A DNA stretch of 64,000 nt from Candidatus Rhodoblastus alkanivorans (GCF_022760755.1 NZ_JAIVFP010000001.1:2522001-2586000); one strand, 5' to 3'. Shown: positions 1 to 8,670, numbered from the stretch's first letter. Translations and numbers: made by a program. The notes: generated by a model from the sequence alone, not told the origin.

Positions 1-48
1 CCAAACTCCCGCCCGAGCTAGAAAAATATCCGACAAATCCCAGACAAA

Positions 49-450
49 TAAACGTCGTGCAATGACCAGGGAAAGGCGTTAGATCTGGCCCGAGGCATAG
101 CGGACCTCGCGGCTTCAACCCTGGCGAGAAAAAAGCGAGCGTTGGAAAAACAGCTCGGAGCCCTTCTGGCCGCGCCGACGAGATGCGATGTCGCCCGAGA
201 GCTGCAAGCCAAAATCGGGCGCGCGCGCGGCCAGCTTCTCATCTTTTGCGATTATCCCGGCGAGGTCGACCCCACGAACAACACCTCGGAGCGAAAACTC
301 CGCCCATGCGTGATCCAAAGAAAAGTCACCAACGGCTACCGCGCCATGTGGGCCGCCGAAGCTGAAGCGGACGTGCGAACGACCGTCGACACCGCACGCA
401 TCAAAGGCGCCAACCCTTCAACGTCATCCTCGCCACAGTCACTTGAACAC
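49..450 (+). pseudogene. IS66-family transposase remnant (C-terminal part)
   Basis: An open frame without an authentic start carries the C-terminal signature of IS66-type DDE transposases. A PTNNTSERKLRP block at about 270-305 is followed by VIQRKVTNGYRA and a D..TTVDTARIKG helix. In intact elements this follows the catalytic Glu region. The frame has stops at about positions 19 and 46, and no N-terminal or middle transposase domain lies before the window edge. Past about 430 the translation becomes low-complexity and runs on to a stop at 585 inside the convergent hydrolase gene. It is therefore a decayed relic, not a working element. No terminal inverted repeat was recognised. The family assignment is fairly secure; the exact boundaries are not. 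Confidence 0.7.
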
Positions 451-562
451 CACAAAAATCGCAACGCCCCCGCTCAAAAATCGGAGGTGGGTAATTGCCC
501 TCAGTGCTTGATCTATATTTGCGGATCTGGCGTAAACACGCGCTCCGGCGTCGAAACGCCCT

Positions 563-1708
563 TTATTGCGCCTGGCGGGCGATGATGACGATCGGGGCGG
601 CCACCATGGCGATTGGAAGCGTCAGCGCGGTCTTGACGACGCCGGGCGCATCCTCGACCGGATTGAGCTGGTCCACTGAACCCTTCTTGCCGACCCCCTC
701 GGCGAGCACCTGCCTGAGCTGGGGCGCGATCTTCGCGATTTCCGCGAATTTATCGTGGTTAAGGGGATTTTCGCCCTTCACATCGCTCAGATCGACGACG
801 ATCGCGTTATATTTGGTCAGATTGGCGGCGTGCTTGTAATCGCCCAGCCGCGATTTGTCGCCGGCGATGAAGCGGGACACGGCAAGCGCGCGGTCGTCGC
901 GCGACAAAACGATGAGGAAGGGCTTTTTCGGCGTTCCGATGCGCGCCATCTGCGAGCGGAACACATCGACGTCAATGTCCGGCGAGGCGAGGATGATCGC
1001 GCCGAGTTTATGGCCATAACCACGAAACTCCCTCGTCATCGCAATGTTGCGGAAGGCTTCGACGGTCACCCAATTCCCCATGGAATGGGCGAGGACGTTG
1101 ATCTTCTCGGCGTTGCTTTTCGCGAGCAGGACCAGGATATGCTCCAGAGCGTCGCGCGCGATGGTGGCGCTGTTCTGGTCATAGACATAGCCCGCCAGCT
1201 CGCCGCGCGAGGCCCAGCTGAAATAGACGGGCACGCCCTGCGCCTTGGAATCGTGCGCAACCTGCGCCAGGCGATAAAGGCCTTCCGGAAACAGGGTGTT
1301 GTAGCCGTGGACGAACAGCATCACGTCGCGATGTCCGGGCGGCCGCTGCGCCAACTGCTGGTTGACCGCCGCGACGAAGGCCTTTTCGCTGTCGAGATAG
1401 GAGGATTCGCGGGTGACGAAATCGGTGTTGGGATTGCCGGGGCGCTGCGACGGCCATTCGATATTGCCGGAGACATGGGTCGGCGGGACGCTGACCACGG
1501 CCTCGGCATATTCGATCCCCTTGCCGCGCTCGCCGCTGAACATCGCGCCGGGATCGGGCGAACGCTTGCGCGTCGTCGCAATGAGAATGGTGTGGTCGGT
1601 CGCGCCCGGCGCGCGGGCGGCCACGGGCGGATACATGGGATCGACGCCGGGGCGGGCGCAAGCGGCGAGCAGGGCCGGAAGGATCAGGACAAGGAGGTAA
1701 GCGCGCAT
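563..1708 (-). CDS. DUF900-type alpha/beta hydrolase lipoprotein
   Basis: This 381-residue protein begins with a lipoprotein signal peptide (MRAYLLVLILPALLAAC, lipid-modified Cys about 17), so it is probably an envelope-anchored esterase-like protein. The alpha/beta hydrolase core shows FVHGYN at about 132-137 (oxyanion region) and the nucleophile elbow LAHSMGNW with Ser at about 209, the arrangement of the DUF900 family. The ATG at 1708 was chosen because it starts exactly at the signal peptide; a longer in-frame version would put 29 unrelated residues ahead of it. The substrate is unknown. The C-terminus ends in a hydrophobic stretch rich in Ala and Pro. The gene is a single unit, convergent with the transposase relic. 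Confidence 0.85.
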   Translation of the reverse strand: MRAYLLVLILPALLAACARPGVDPMYPPVAARAPGATDHTILIATTRKRSPDPGAMFSGERGKGIEYAEAVVSVPPTHVSGNIEWPSQRPGNPNTDFVTRESSYLDSEKAFVAAVNQQLAQRPPGHRDVMLFVHGYNTLFPEGLYRLAQVAHDSKAQGVPVYFSWASRGELAGYVYDQNSATIARDALEHILVLLAKSNAEKINVLAHSMGNWVTVEAFRNIAMTREFRGYGHKLGAIILASPDIDVDVFRSQMARIGTPKKPFLIVLSRDDRALAVSRFIAGDKSRLGDYKHAANLTKYNAIVVDLSDVKGENPLNHDKFAEIAKIAPQLRQVLAEGVGKKGSVDQLNPVEDAPGVVKTALTLPIAMVAAPIVIIARQAQ

Positions 1709-2099
1709 GCGCCGCCAGGCGATCGACGGCGGAACCGAAACTGAAACCAATGACGTCGGACGCAAACCAATTCCTCCCCGGGGTGGACGGCGCATACGGG
1801 CCCCTGCCCCGGCCCTCGCAACGGCTGAGATGATGGGCTCAAGCTATACGAATGCCCTGGCCGGCGCCATCGGCGGGGTGGCGGCGAAAGTCCGCGCCAT
1901 CCCGATTCCCTCCGCAAAATCGCCGCCGCGACAGCAGCCGCGCCGCGTCTGCCGTTGCGGCGGCGTCACCCGCCACTCCCCATCCAAGCGACGGAAATAA
2001 CTACGTTTTGATCGGGAGTTCGTCGGCCGGACGCATCCCGGCCGGCGCTGATCGACTCCGGCGCGCAGCCTGCTGTTGCAGCGGCGCCTCACTGCCGCG
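1709..2099. other. Intergenic region, no gene seen
   Basis: About 390 bases lie between the hydrolase start and the end of the small 63-residue gene. Open frames here are short, overlap one another on both strands and lack ribosome-binding sites or recognisable protein motifs. The region presumably carries the hydrolase promoter, but no convincing promoter or terminator was identified. Confidence 0.5.
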
Positions 2100-2291
2100 T
2101 TATTTCTTGAACTTGCGAGTCATCATGTCGATGGCGGTGACGGCCTCCGACGTATCCGACCACATTTCGGCTTTCTCCTCGGTCTTGAATTCCTTCCCCA
2201 GATCGACCGGGTCGCCGGCTTCCGGCAAGTGCAGGAAGCACGCCCATTTGCCATTGTCCTTTTGCTCGATCGTGACCTTGTTTTCCGCCAT
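2100..2291 (-). CDS. Small acidic/basic conserved-looking protein, function unknown
   Basis: This is a 63-residue protein starting MAENKVTIEQ and ending in a lysine-rich tail (MMTRKFKK). The start at 2291 is supported by a strong ribosome-binding site, GGAGG, seven bases upstream of the ATG. The sequence has no signal peptide, no membrane segment and no cysteine pair; one Trp-Ala-Cys-Phe stretch sits near residue 16. It is predicted to be cytoplasmic. It looks like a genuine small gene because of its ribosome-binding site and balanced composition, not because a family was recognised. It has no operon partner. Confidence 0.65.
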   Translation of the reverse strand: MAENKVTIEQKDNGKWACFLHLPEAGDPVDLGKEFKTEEKAEMWSDTSEAVTAIDMMTRKFKK

Positions 2292-2596
2292 TTCGCCCTC
2301 CGGATTGGCGTGTTTGCGACGCGGCCTGTCCGCAAAGTTTCTCGCGAACGCCGCCCCGCGCGGAGAGCAAGCGGCGCGCCAGCGCTTCAGACGAAATTGT
2401 CGGCCACTTTCGTCCGGATTACCACGCCAGGGGCGCAAGATCGGCCACGGCGCGTCGATCGGGGGCCAGGGCGGGAGAGCAGCGCCGAGATCGGCAAGAC
2501 AGGCCGCGGCCTTTGCCTTATGATCGCATCTGCGCCCAAGCGCGCCCGCCACGGATCCGCCGACGGGCTCGGGGGTTAAATTCGGCCTTGCCGCCA
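2292..2596. other. Intergenic region between divergent genes
   Basis: About 300 bases separate the small minus-strand gene from the promoter of the DUF302 gene. Only overlapping frames without motifs occur here. Apart from the EcfG-type promoter at the right edge, nothing specific was seen. Confidence 0.5.
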
Positions 2597-2621
2597 GGAA
2601 CCATGACCCCATTCATGCGTT
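2597..2621 (+). promoter_or_regulatory. EcfG-type general stress promoter
   Basis: GGAAC at 2597-2601 is followed after 16 bases by CGTT at 2618-2621. This is a perfect match to the alphaproteobacterial sigma-EcfG consensus (GGAAC, 16-17 bases, CGTT). Transcription would start near 2628, upstream of the ATG at 2654 of the DUF302 gene. This also argues against the alternative ATG at 2603. Confidence 0.6.
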
Positions 2622-2653
2622 GCGGCGACATGGGCTTAGATGGGAATGCGCCG

Positions 2654-3040
2654 ATGGACTATTATACAGCGACCACTGTCGACAAGCCGATCGCGGCCGC
2701 GATCGAGCAGGTCGAGGCCGCGCTCAAGGAGGAAGGCTTCGGCGTTCTGACCCGGATCGACGTCGCAAACACGCTCAAGGAAAAGATCGGAGCCGATTTC
2801 CGTCCCTATGTCATCCTCGGCGCCTGCAATCCGCGGCTCGCCTTCGAGGCGCTCAAGCGCGAGGACAAGGTCGGCACGATGCTGCCGTGCAATGTCGTCG
2901 TCCAGGAAGTGGAGCCCGGGCGCAGCGAGGTTGCGGCCATCGATCCGGTCGCCTCGATGCAGGCGATCGACAATGCCGAACTCAAGGCGCTCGCGGAGGA
3001 CGTGCGCGAGCGGCTGCGGCGGGTGATCGGCCGGCTCTGA
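2654..3040 (+). CDS. DUF302 domain protein
   Basis: The 128-residue protein starts MDYYTATTVDKPI and carries the DUF302 signature: an amphipathic helix (AIEQVEAALKEEGFGVLTRIDV), then a CNP segment (GACNPRLAFEAL), then LPCNVVVQE. This is the usual full length for the family, which supports the ATG at 2654. Upstream in-frame ATGs at 2603, 2615 and 2630 exist but lie inside or at the edge of the predicted EcfG promoter. DUF302 proteins are small soluble proteins of unproven biochemical role, often linked to stress responses, and the promoter fits that. The gene stands alone. Confidence 0.88.
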   Translation: MDYYTATTVDKPIAAAIEQVEAALKEEGFGVLTRIDVANTLKEKIGADFRPYVILGACNPRLAFEALKREDKVGTMLPCNVVVQEVEPGRSEVAAIDPVASMQAIDNAELKALAEDVRERLRRVIGRL

Positions 3041-3054
3041 CGACGCTTTCAACC

Positions 3055-3080
3055 GGGCGGAAGCGCCCGCGCGCAATTTT
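3055..3080 (+). terminator. Possible weak terminator after the DUF302 gene
   Basis: GGGCG at 3055-3059 pairs with CGCCC at 3064-3068 across a four-base loop, with TTTT at 3077-3080. The stem is short and the T run is not immediately adjacent, so this is only a candidate. Confidence 0.3.
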
Positions 3081-3142
3081 CCCTCACGGCGTCGCCTTCG
3101 ACTTCCGCAGGCGCGACGCGGGCGATGCAGGCGTTTCCCTGG

Positions 3143-4267
3143 TCACCGCACCTTTGTCGGTTCGTCGAGGCCGGCGACGAAATTCTGCATCTTATGGGCA
3201 AACGGGCCGAAACCGGCGAGCGCCGGGAAGAGATAATGGCGGGCGAGCCTCACCCAGGCCGGCTGGCCGCGCGCGAGCGCCGTCAGCCGATCCATGCGGG
3301 CGACCACTTTGGCGTGGACGGGATGACGCAGCCGGCCGTAATCGGCGAGCCACCCGGGAGCGCCGCCGAGAGCGTTCGCCGCGCAAGCCGCAAAGACATA
3401 GGCGTCCTCTATCCCGAGGTTCATGCCGCGCGCCCCGACGGGAGAGTGAATATGGGCCGCGTCGCCAGCGAGCGCCGCCCTGCCCTGCTCGACCCGGTCC
3501 GCGCATTTGTCGGCGATGTGGAAGCTGGACTCCCACAGAATCCGGCCCGGGCGCGCGCCCCGAGGCAGCCGCGAAAGGAGGTCCGGAACGTCGCCAAAGA
3601 CGCGCCACAGTCCCGGGCGGAGGCCAAGCAGGAAAACAAGCCCGCGCGCCAGGAAGTCAACATGCGCATGATCCAGGTCGAGCGGGTCGTCGAGTTCGAG
3701 ATCGAACAGCGGCCAAGCCTCCGGAAAGGCGTGTCCCTTGAAGGGGATTCCCAGCGCCTCGCGCACCTGGCTGTGCGCGCCGTCGGCGCCGAGCAGCAGG
3801 GAGGCGGCGACCGTCCGCGCCTCTCCGTTCGCGGCCCGCAGCCTCGCGCGCACGCCGGTCGCGTCCTGCTCCATCGCTTCAAAGGCGACGCCCCGTTCGA
3901 CCTTGACGCCGCGCCAGGCCAAAGCTTCCGCGAGCAGCGCCTCGATGCGCGCCTGAGGCAGGACGGTCATCGCATAGCGTGAGGGCAGATTGTCGAACTG
4001 GAGCGTGGCGAGCGGCTTCCAGTCCTCATAGAAACACACGCCTTCGATGGCGCGGCCTTCGGCCTGGATGGCGGCGGCGACGCCGCTCGACCGCAGCAAC
4101 TCAAGCGAACGCGGGTTGACGGCCAGGGCGCGGGACGTGCGGCTCGCCTCTTCCGCCCTGTCGATCAGCCGCGCCGCCACGCCGTGCTCGGCCAGAAACA
4201 GGGCCGCCGCGAGGCCGGTCGGACCCGCGCCGACAATGAGGGGCTGCGACGCCGACGCTTGCAACAT
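3143..4267 (-). CDS. FAD-dependent monooxygenase (PheA/MhpA/UbiH-like)
   Basis: This 374-residue flavoprotein contains the three hallmarks of class A flavin monooxygenases: the dinucleotide-binding GAGPTG at about 13-18, the DG motif (GADGAHSQVREALGI) in the middle, and the GD motif (LAGDAAHIHSPVGARGMN) that contacts FAD ribityl. The short length and the missing C-terminal thioredoxin-like domain separate it from the larger phenol hydroxylases. The substrate cannot be named; an aromatic or a quinone precursor is plausible. The start was set at the ATG at 4267 with GGAG just upstream; a TTG at 4285 in frame is the alternative. It is a monocistronic gene in an accessory-looking neighbourhood. 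Confidence 0.85.
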   Translation of the reverse strand: MLQASASQPLIVGAGPTGLAAALFLAEHGVAARLIDRAEEASRTSRALAVNPRSLELLRSSGVAAAIQAEGRAIEGVCFYEDWKPLATLQFDNLPSRYAMTVLPQARIEALLAEALAWRGVKVERGVAFEAMEQDATGVRARLRAANGEARTVAASLLLGADGAHSQVREALGIPFKGHAFPEAWPLFDLELDDPLDLDHAHVDFLARGLVFLLGLRPGLWRVFGDVPDLLSRLPRGARPGRILWESSFHIADKCADRVEQGRAALAGDAAHIHSPVGARGMNLGIEDAYVFAACAANALGGAPGWLADYGRLRHPVHAKVVARMDRLTALARGQPAWVRLARHYLFPALAGFGPFAHKMQNFVAGLDEPTKVR

Positions 4268-4437
4268 CTTCTCCGGACGATGCAATGCTTTGCGTCTGAA
4301 ACGCCTGCGCGGCGAAGACGTTCCTTGGACCGGGCAAAAGCCATGACGATCCAGGGCTGGATCATTCTCGCATTCCGGCCGCCTCGATCGTTTCCGCCGG
4401 CGGGGTCATCGTCGCTCTCGTCATCGCGGTGATTTGC

Positions 4438-5781
4438 CTACAATTGGACATGCCCTTTCCGGAGCTCCGCCGACCTGCTCCGTGCGGTCAGCCACAGAAG
4501 GCCAGCCAGACCTCCGGCGGCGGAAACGATCGAGGCGGCCAGAATGCCGAGCTTGACCGAATCCAGGAGAGCCGGATCGAAAGCAAGCGTCGCTATGAAC
4601 AAAGCCATGGTGAACCCGATGCCGGTCAGAGCGCTTCCGGCCGCCAGCATGCTCCAGCGCAGTTCGTCCGGGCGCACGGCGAGGCGGAGTTTTACGGCTA
4701 AACTGCTGAAGATCACCACGCCCACCGGCTTGCCAACGACAAACGCGACAAAAATCGCAGACGCCAGTACAGCATCGAATGTGCTGGGAACGATCCGGAT
4801 GCCTGCATTCGCCAATGCGAAAATCGGCATGATCGCGAAGGCGACCCAGGGATGAAGAGCGATCTCGAGACGCTCGATCGGCGACAGAGCTTCCCGTGTC
4901 GCCACGCTTGCCCGGCGCAGATCGCGTCTGCCGATGGTGTCGCCGCTCCAGTGTTCGCCTGGCGGATAGGCCACCACCCGATCGAGAATCGCATGCAGAC
5001 GATTGTCGCTGACCCAGCTCCGCGCCGGCGTCATCAGTCCAAGGATCACGCCCGTAAGCGTCGCATGGACGCCGGAGGCGTCCAGCGCCAGCCAGATGCC
5101 GCCGCCGATTGCAAAATAGACGAGCATGCTCCGAATCCCGAGGCGCGCGACGCCGGCTACCGCAACCACGCCCACGCCAGCCAACGCCAGCGGAATCCAG
5201 TTCAGCGTGTGCCCATACCAGATCGCCACAACCAGGATGGCTCCGACATCGTCGAAGATCGCTAGCGCCAAGAGGAACAGCCGCAGACTTTCAGGAATGC
5301 GACGGCCGAGAACCGCGAGACAGCCGATCAGAAGAGCGGTGTCAGTCGACATGACCGTCCCCCAACCGCTCGCAACCGGCCGGCCTCCTACCAGAAGCAG
5401 ATAGAGTCCGGCCGGAACGATCATTCCGCCAAGCGCCCCCGCCATCGGAAAAGCCGCTCGTCGCGGACTATTCAGTTCCCCCAGAATCATTTCACGCTTG
5501 AGTTCGAGCGCGACGACGAAGAAGAAGAACGTCATCAGCCCGTCGTTGATCCAATGTTTCAGCGAACGCGCGAATTCGACATCGCCCGCGGAAAAGCCAA
5601 CCCTTATCTCCCAGAACGAAAGATAGCGGGCGGACCAGCTCGAATTGGCAAGAGCCAATGCGATCAGCGCAAAAAGAAGCAGGACAGCGCCGGCGATCGC
5701 CTCGACACGAACGAACCGCAGGAACGGCGCCGTAAGCCGATCCGCAGGCTCCTTCGGCAGATGGGCGAGGCCATCGATCAT
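4438..5781 (-). CDS. nhaA: Na+/H+ antiporter NhaA
   Basis: The 447-residue polytopic membrane protein matches NhaA in length and order of motifs. These include an ALELKRE loop around residue 91-97, TDTA at about 146-149 (the TDIA helix-crossing motif of E. coli) and the proton/sodium-binding pair DD at 177-178 in ALAIFDDVGAILVV. It exchanges cytoplasmic Na+ for external H+ to control pH and salt. The ATG at 5781 has AGGAAG about eight bases upstream. The N-terminus adds about 20 soluble residues before the first helix. It is not in an operon; the upstream 360 bases are gene-free. Nearby otsA suggests, but does not prove, an osmotic-stress theme. Confidence 0.95.
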   Translation of the reverse strand: MIDGLAHLPKEPADRLTAPFLRFVRVEAIAGAVLLLFALIALALANSSWSARYLSFWEIRVGFSAGDVEFARSLKHWINDGLMTFFFFVVALELKREMILGELNSPRRAAFPMAGALGGMIVPAGLYLLLVGGRPVASGWGTVMSTDTALLIGCLAVLGRRIPESLRLFLLALAIFDDVGAILVVAIWYGHTLNWIPLALAGVGVVAVAGVARLGIRSMLVYFAIGGGIWLALDASGVHATLTGVILGLMTPARSWVSDNRLHAILDRVVAYPPGEHWSGDTIGRRDLRRASVATREALSPIERLEIALHPWVAFAIMPIFALANAGIRIVPSTFDAVLASAIFVAFVVGKPVGVVIFSSLAVKLRLAVRPDELRWSMLAAGSALTGIGFTMALFIATLAFDPALLDSVKLGILAASIVSAAGGLAGLLWLTARSRSAELRKGHVQL

Positions 5782-6139
5782 CTCATTCTTCCTGAATTGC
5801 CGCCGAAAAACTCAGCCAGACGACCCGCGATCGCAGGTCGGCGTCGAACGGAACTCGCGCCATTTTTCGCGCCAATCGCTGCGGCTGGAAAGTCCGCGCC
5901 AACTCAAATAGCGAAATGGGAGCATTGCGTGGCCGGACAGGCTCGTTCGCGTCCGGGTCTGTTCCCCGGAATGGCATGAAGCGCCTTGAAGGCGCGCCGA
6001 GTTGGCAAGTATCCGGCAAGTATCAAGACTGGCGATAAGCGCGGGGAGCAGGGGGGCCGCCGCGGTCCTTTTGCGGTGGCCTCAAGCTTCACAGACACGG
6101 CGGAACGCGATCACGATTCTTCATCGCCGATTCCCGGAG
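5782..6139. other. Intergenic region with palindrome and tandem 10-mer
   Basis: No gene was recognised. Two small structures are visible: a near-perfect palindrome GCGCCTTGAAGGCGC at 5981-5995, and a 10-base tandem repeat GGCAAGTATC at 6004-6013 and 6015-6024 (11-base period). They lie between the nhaA start and the end of the small-gene operon; their role is unknown. Confidence 0.5.
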
Positions 6140-6301
6140 TCACGGTACGTCACGACCTTCGCGCTTCGCCTTTGGCGCGCTTGGCGTTTGGTTCGCGGCG
6201 AGTCTGGTCTGATTGGCGAAGGGGTCTGCAGGCTTCGATGCGGGCTTTTCCCGCTTCGGCTTTCTAATCTCGCGATGGCCGGGCTTCTGCCCCTTGGCCA
6301 T
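6140..6301 (-). CDS. Very small Lys/Pro-rich protein (MAKGQ family-like)
   Basis: This 53-residue ORF starts MAKGQKPGHREIRKPKREKP and ends in GRDVP. It is extremely basic and Pro/Lys-rich. The ATG at 6301 is preceded by AAAGGA about 10 bases upstream and lies inside the 3' end of the preceding gene, which overlaps by 38 bases. Short proteins beginning MAKGQ..(R/K)..KKPKK occur in many proteobacterial genomes, and this one fits that pattern. No function is known; nucleic-acid binding is a guess from charge alone. It is the last of three small co-directional genes. Confidence 0.7.
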   Translation of the reverse strand: MAKGQKPGHREIRKPKREKPASKPADPFANQTRLAANQTPSAPKAKREGRDVP

Positions 6302-6596
6302 GGCGGAACGTCCTTTCGATGAGAGTTGCGCCTTCGCCGTCGGACGAGGCGCTTACCGGCTGGAGGTTGTCCTGCGTCGTCACCCGTTCATAAAGCTCGT
6401 CGTCGTTACGGATACGATACTGGGGAAAATCTCCTCTCGGCGGGAGCGTGCCGGTAATGTGATAGACGCCGGCGATTTTGGACCGCTCGGTGAAGCCGCC
6501 CGTCAGCCGGACCGCCTGCCCCACGGCGTAGAGATGCGTTGCGGCTTCAGGGCGGATCGGACGGGTGGCGCGTCGAGAAATATTTGGAGCGTTCAT
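6264..6596 (-). CDS. Small conserved hypothetical protein with a YAVGQ..L beta-barrel-like core
   Basis: The 110-residue product has a central segment HLYAVGQAVRLTGGF...GVYHITGTLPPRGDFPQYRIRND, resembling short SH3-like beta-barrel proteins common in rhizobial genomes. Polar tails flank it. The chosen ATG at 6596 overlaps the stop of the upstream gene (ATGA), typical of translational coupling, and AAAGGA lies about 14 bases upstream. Its C-terminal 12 codons overlap the start of the next small gene. It is predicted to be cytoplasmic, with no catalytic motif. The function is unknown. Confidence 0.7.
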   Translation of the reverse strand: MNAPNISRRATRPIRPEAATHLYAVGQAVRLTGGFTERSKIAGVYHITGTLPPRGDFPQYRIRNDDELYERVTTQDNLQPVSASSDGEGATLIERTFRHGQGAEARPSRD

Positions 6597-6856
6597 GCTG
6601 TTTTGTTGTCCTTTTCGAGGGCGGCGTCGAGGTCCACTGGATTGATCGGGACCATTTGATGGGTCGAACTTCGGACGCCGATCCCAGGCAGATGGATGAA
6701 TGAACCCATGCGGCGCCATGCAAGCCGGGAGACGCCGTCGATGGACTCCTCGTCATGGTCGACGCGGTAGTCCCCGGCCGGTTGCGGCTTGTCGAAGCCA
6801 GGCAGCAGGAAGGCGCTTGAAAAGCGAACGATGGTCTGCGTGGTGCGATGGGCCAT
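6593..6856 (-). CDS. Small conserved hypothetical protein
   Basis: The 87-residue protein contains the segment SRLAWRRMGSFIHLPGIGVR followed by QMVPINPVDLDAALEKD, a pattern seen in small conserved proteins of alphaproteobacteria. It has no membrane segment or cysteine motif. The gene is the first of a tightly packed operon of three: its stop overlaps the ATG of the next gene by four bases. No function is known. The operon has its own upstream gap of about 440 bases shared divergently with otsA. Confidence 0.7.
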   Translation of the reverse strand: MAHRTTQTIVRFSSAFLLPGFDKPQPAGDYRVDHDEESIDGVSRLAWRRMGSFIHLPGIGVRSSTHQMVPINPVDLDAALEKDNKTA

Positions 6857-7299
6857 GATGGCTGTGGATTTCTGCGGGGCAAGCGAAGGCGCGCCGCCTG
6901 ATGGTGTCCATCCGAGCCGGAATGCTCTCCTAGCCGCCAGTACATCCGTGGTCGGCGTCGGCGCTTATTTCCGGGGCTCGAATGGAGCGCTATGCCGCGC
7001 CGGATGGCGCATGCATTCACTATCGAAAATTTGAAAGAAGATGGCGGGTCTGTGACACCGCGAAGCCATGTCGGCCAAATCAACGAGTAATGACTATATG
7101 GACCTCGATTGCGTTCAAAGCAAGGGGAGCGCTCGTTTTGTTTCCGGCGGACCAACCCCATTCGGGAGCTCTGCGGCGTTTCGGACGTCTTGAGAGACGC
7201 CACCGTCCTCGGCTGCTACAGTAGTTGCGCAACATTGGGCTCTCGGAGAGCTTTTGCGCTTCCACGCGAGGCGACCGTGACTGACGAAAAGGAACGCGC
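6857..7299. other. Divergent intergenic region between the small-gene operon and otsA
   Basis: These roughly 440 bases hold no credible gene; short frames on both strands lack motifs. The region must carry promoters for both directions. A GGAAC at 7291 has no CGTT at the correct distance, so an EcfG promoter for otsA could not be confirmed. Confidence 0.5.
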
Positions 7300-8670
7300 T
7301 TGAGGCGCCTGGTCATTGTCTCGAACCGTGTCGCTCTTCCCGGTGAGGGCGCTCAGCGCAGCGGCGGACTTGTGACGGGCGTTGTCGACGCCCTCCACCA
7401 TTCCGGCGGCTTATGGTTTGGATGGAGCGGCAAGCTGAAAAGCGCGCGCTCGCCGCCGCGCCTTGTCGAAGCGGATGGCGTCACTTACGCCACGGTCGAT
7501 CTCACCCGTGCCGATTATGACGGCTATTACAGCGGCCTATCGAACGCCGCGCTGTGGCCCCTGTTCCATTATCGCCTCGATCTGGTGAACTTCACCCGTC
7601 AGGACTTCGCCGCCTATCTACGGGTCAACGCCCTGCTCGCCGACACGCTTGCGCCCCTGCTCAAGCCGAACGACCTCGTCTGGGTGCATGACTACCACCT
7701 GATCCCAATGGCCGAGGAACTTCGCCGCGTTGGGGCCGCGCAACGGATCGGATTTTTTCTGCATACGCCATTTCCATCGTTGGGTGTTCTGGCGGCTCTT
7801 CCTCATTACCTCGAAATTCTGAAGTCGCTGTGCGCCTACGATCTCGTCGGCTTCCAGACAATTGAGGATCTGACCGCCTTCCACGACGCCATCGTTCGCC
7901 GCGCCGGCGGCGAGGTGTCAGCCGACGGCCGCATTCACGCGTTCGATCACGACCTTCGCTCCGGCGTTTTTCCGATCGGTGTCGATCCGGACGCTATCGC
8001 CGACATGGCGGCTCGAGCTGTGAAGTCCAGGACGACGCGCCGACTGCACGAGAGCCTGCAGGGCCGCAAGTTGATCATTGGAGTAGACCGGCTCGACTAC
8101 AGCAAGGGCCTGGAGCATCGTTTCAAAGCCTTTGCCTGTTTTCTGGAGGACTATCCCGAGCAACGCAATCACGTCCGACTTCTCCAGATTGCTACCGCAA
8201 CACGCAGCGAGGTTCCTGAATATTGCGCGCTGCGCCAGAGACTCGGCGCACTCGCTGGCGACGTGGCGGGTCGCTATGCGCGACTCGACTGGGCGCCGAT
8301 CCAATATCTGAACAGGAGCTTTTCCCAGCATTCGCTGGCCGGTTTCTTTCGGATCAGCTCGGTCGCGCTCGTCACCCCGTTGCGCGATGGAATGAATCTA
8401 GTCGCCAAGGAATATGTGGCGGCACAGAATCCTGAAGACCCGGGCGTGCTCATTCTCTCGCCGTTTGCCGGGGCCGCCTACGAGCTTGACGCCGCGCTGA
8501 TCGCCAATCCATTTGACCCCGGCGCGGTCGCGGAAGCCTTGCAGAAAGCGCTGCAGATGCCAATTGAGGAGCGGCGGGAACGCTGGCGGGACATGATGGA
8601 GGTTCTGCATCGAAACAACATCACCGCCTGGCGCGAAAGTTTTCTTGGCGTTCTCGGCAGCCCGATTTGA
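7300..8670 (+). CDS. otsA: Trehalose-6-phosphate synthase (GT20)
   Basis: OtsA makes trehalose-6-phosphate from UDP-glucose and glucose-6-phosphate, the first step of trehalose synthesis for osmotic and desiccation protection. The 456 residues are full length. Motifs include the N-terminal SNR and the GGLVTG loop at about 22-27 that binds glucose-6-phosphate, WVHDYHL at 128-134, GVDRLDYSKGL around 265, and the C-terminal PLRDGMNLVAKEYVA nucleotide-sugar site. The start codon is TTG at 7300 with AAAGGAA five bases upstream; no nearer ATG exists. The phosphatase partner otsB is not adjacent, so it must lie elsewhere or be replaced. Confidence 0.95.
   Translation: MRRLVIVSNRVALPGEGAQRSGGLVTGVVDALHHSGGLWFGWSGKLKSARSPPRLVEADGVTYATVDLTRADYDGYYSGLSNAALWPLFHYRLDLVNFTRQDFAAYLRVNALLADTLAPLLKPNDLVWVHDYHLIPMAEELRRVGAAQRIGFFLHTPFPSLGVLAALPHYLEILKSLCAYDLVGFQTIEDLTAFHDAIVRRAGGEVSADGRIHAFDHDLRSGVFPIGVDPDAIADMAARAVKSRTTRRLHESLQGRKLIIGVDRLDYSKGLEHRFKAFACFLEDYPEQRNHVRLLQIATATRSEVPEYCALRQRLGALAGDVAGRYARLDWAPIQYLNRSFSQHSLAGFFRISSVALVTPLRDGMNLVAKEYVAAQNPEDPGVLILSPFAGAAYELDAALIANPFDPGAVAEALQKALQMPIEERRERWRDMMEVLHRNNITAWRESFLGVLGSPI

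Noticed and set aside
755-1744. Long plus-strand open frame opposite the lipoprotein hydrolase
   Set aside because: It is the antisense shadow of a gene with clear motifs; high GC makes such frames common, and it has no recognisable domain or ribosome-binding site.
2603-2653. Earlier start codons for the DUF302 protein
   Set aside because: They lie in or immediately after the predicted EcfG promoter and add residues not seen in the family.
7291-7320. EcfG promoter for otsA
   Set aside because: GGAAC occurs at 7291 but lacks CGTT at 16-17 bases, and it overlaps the start codon region.
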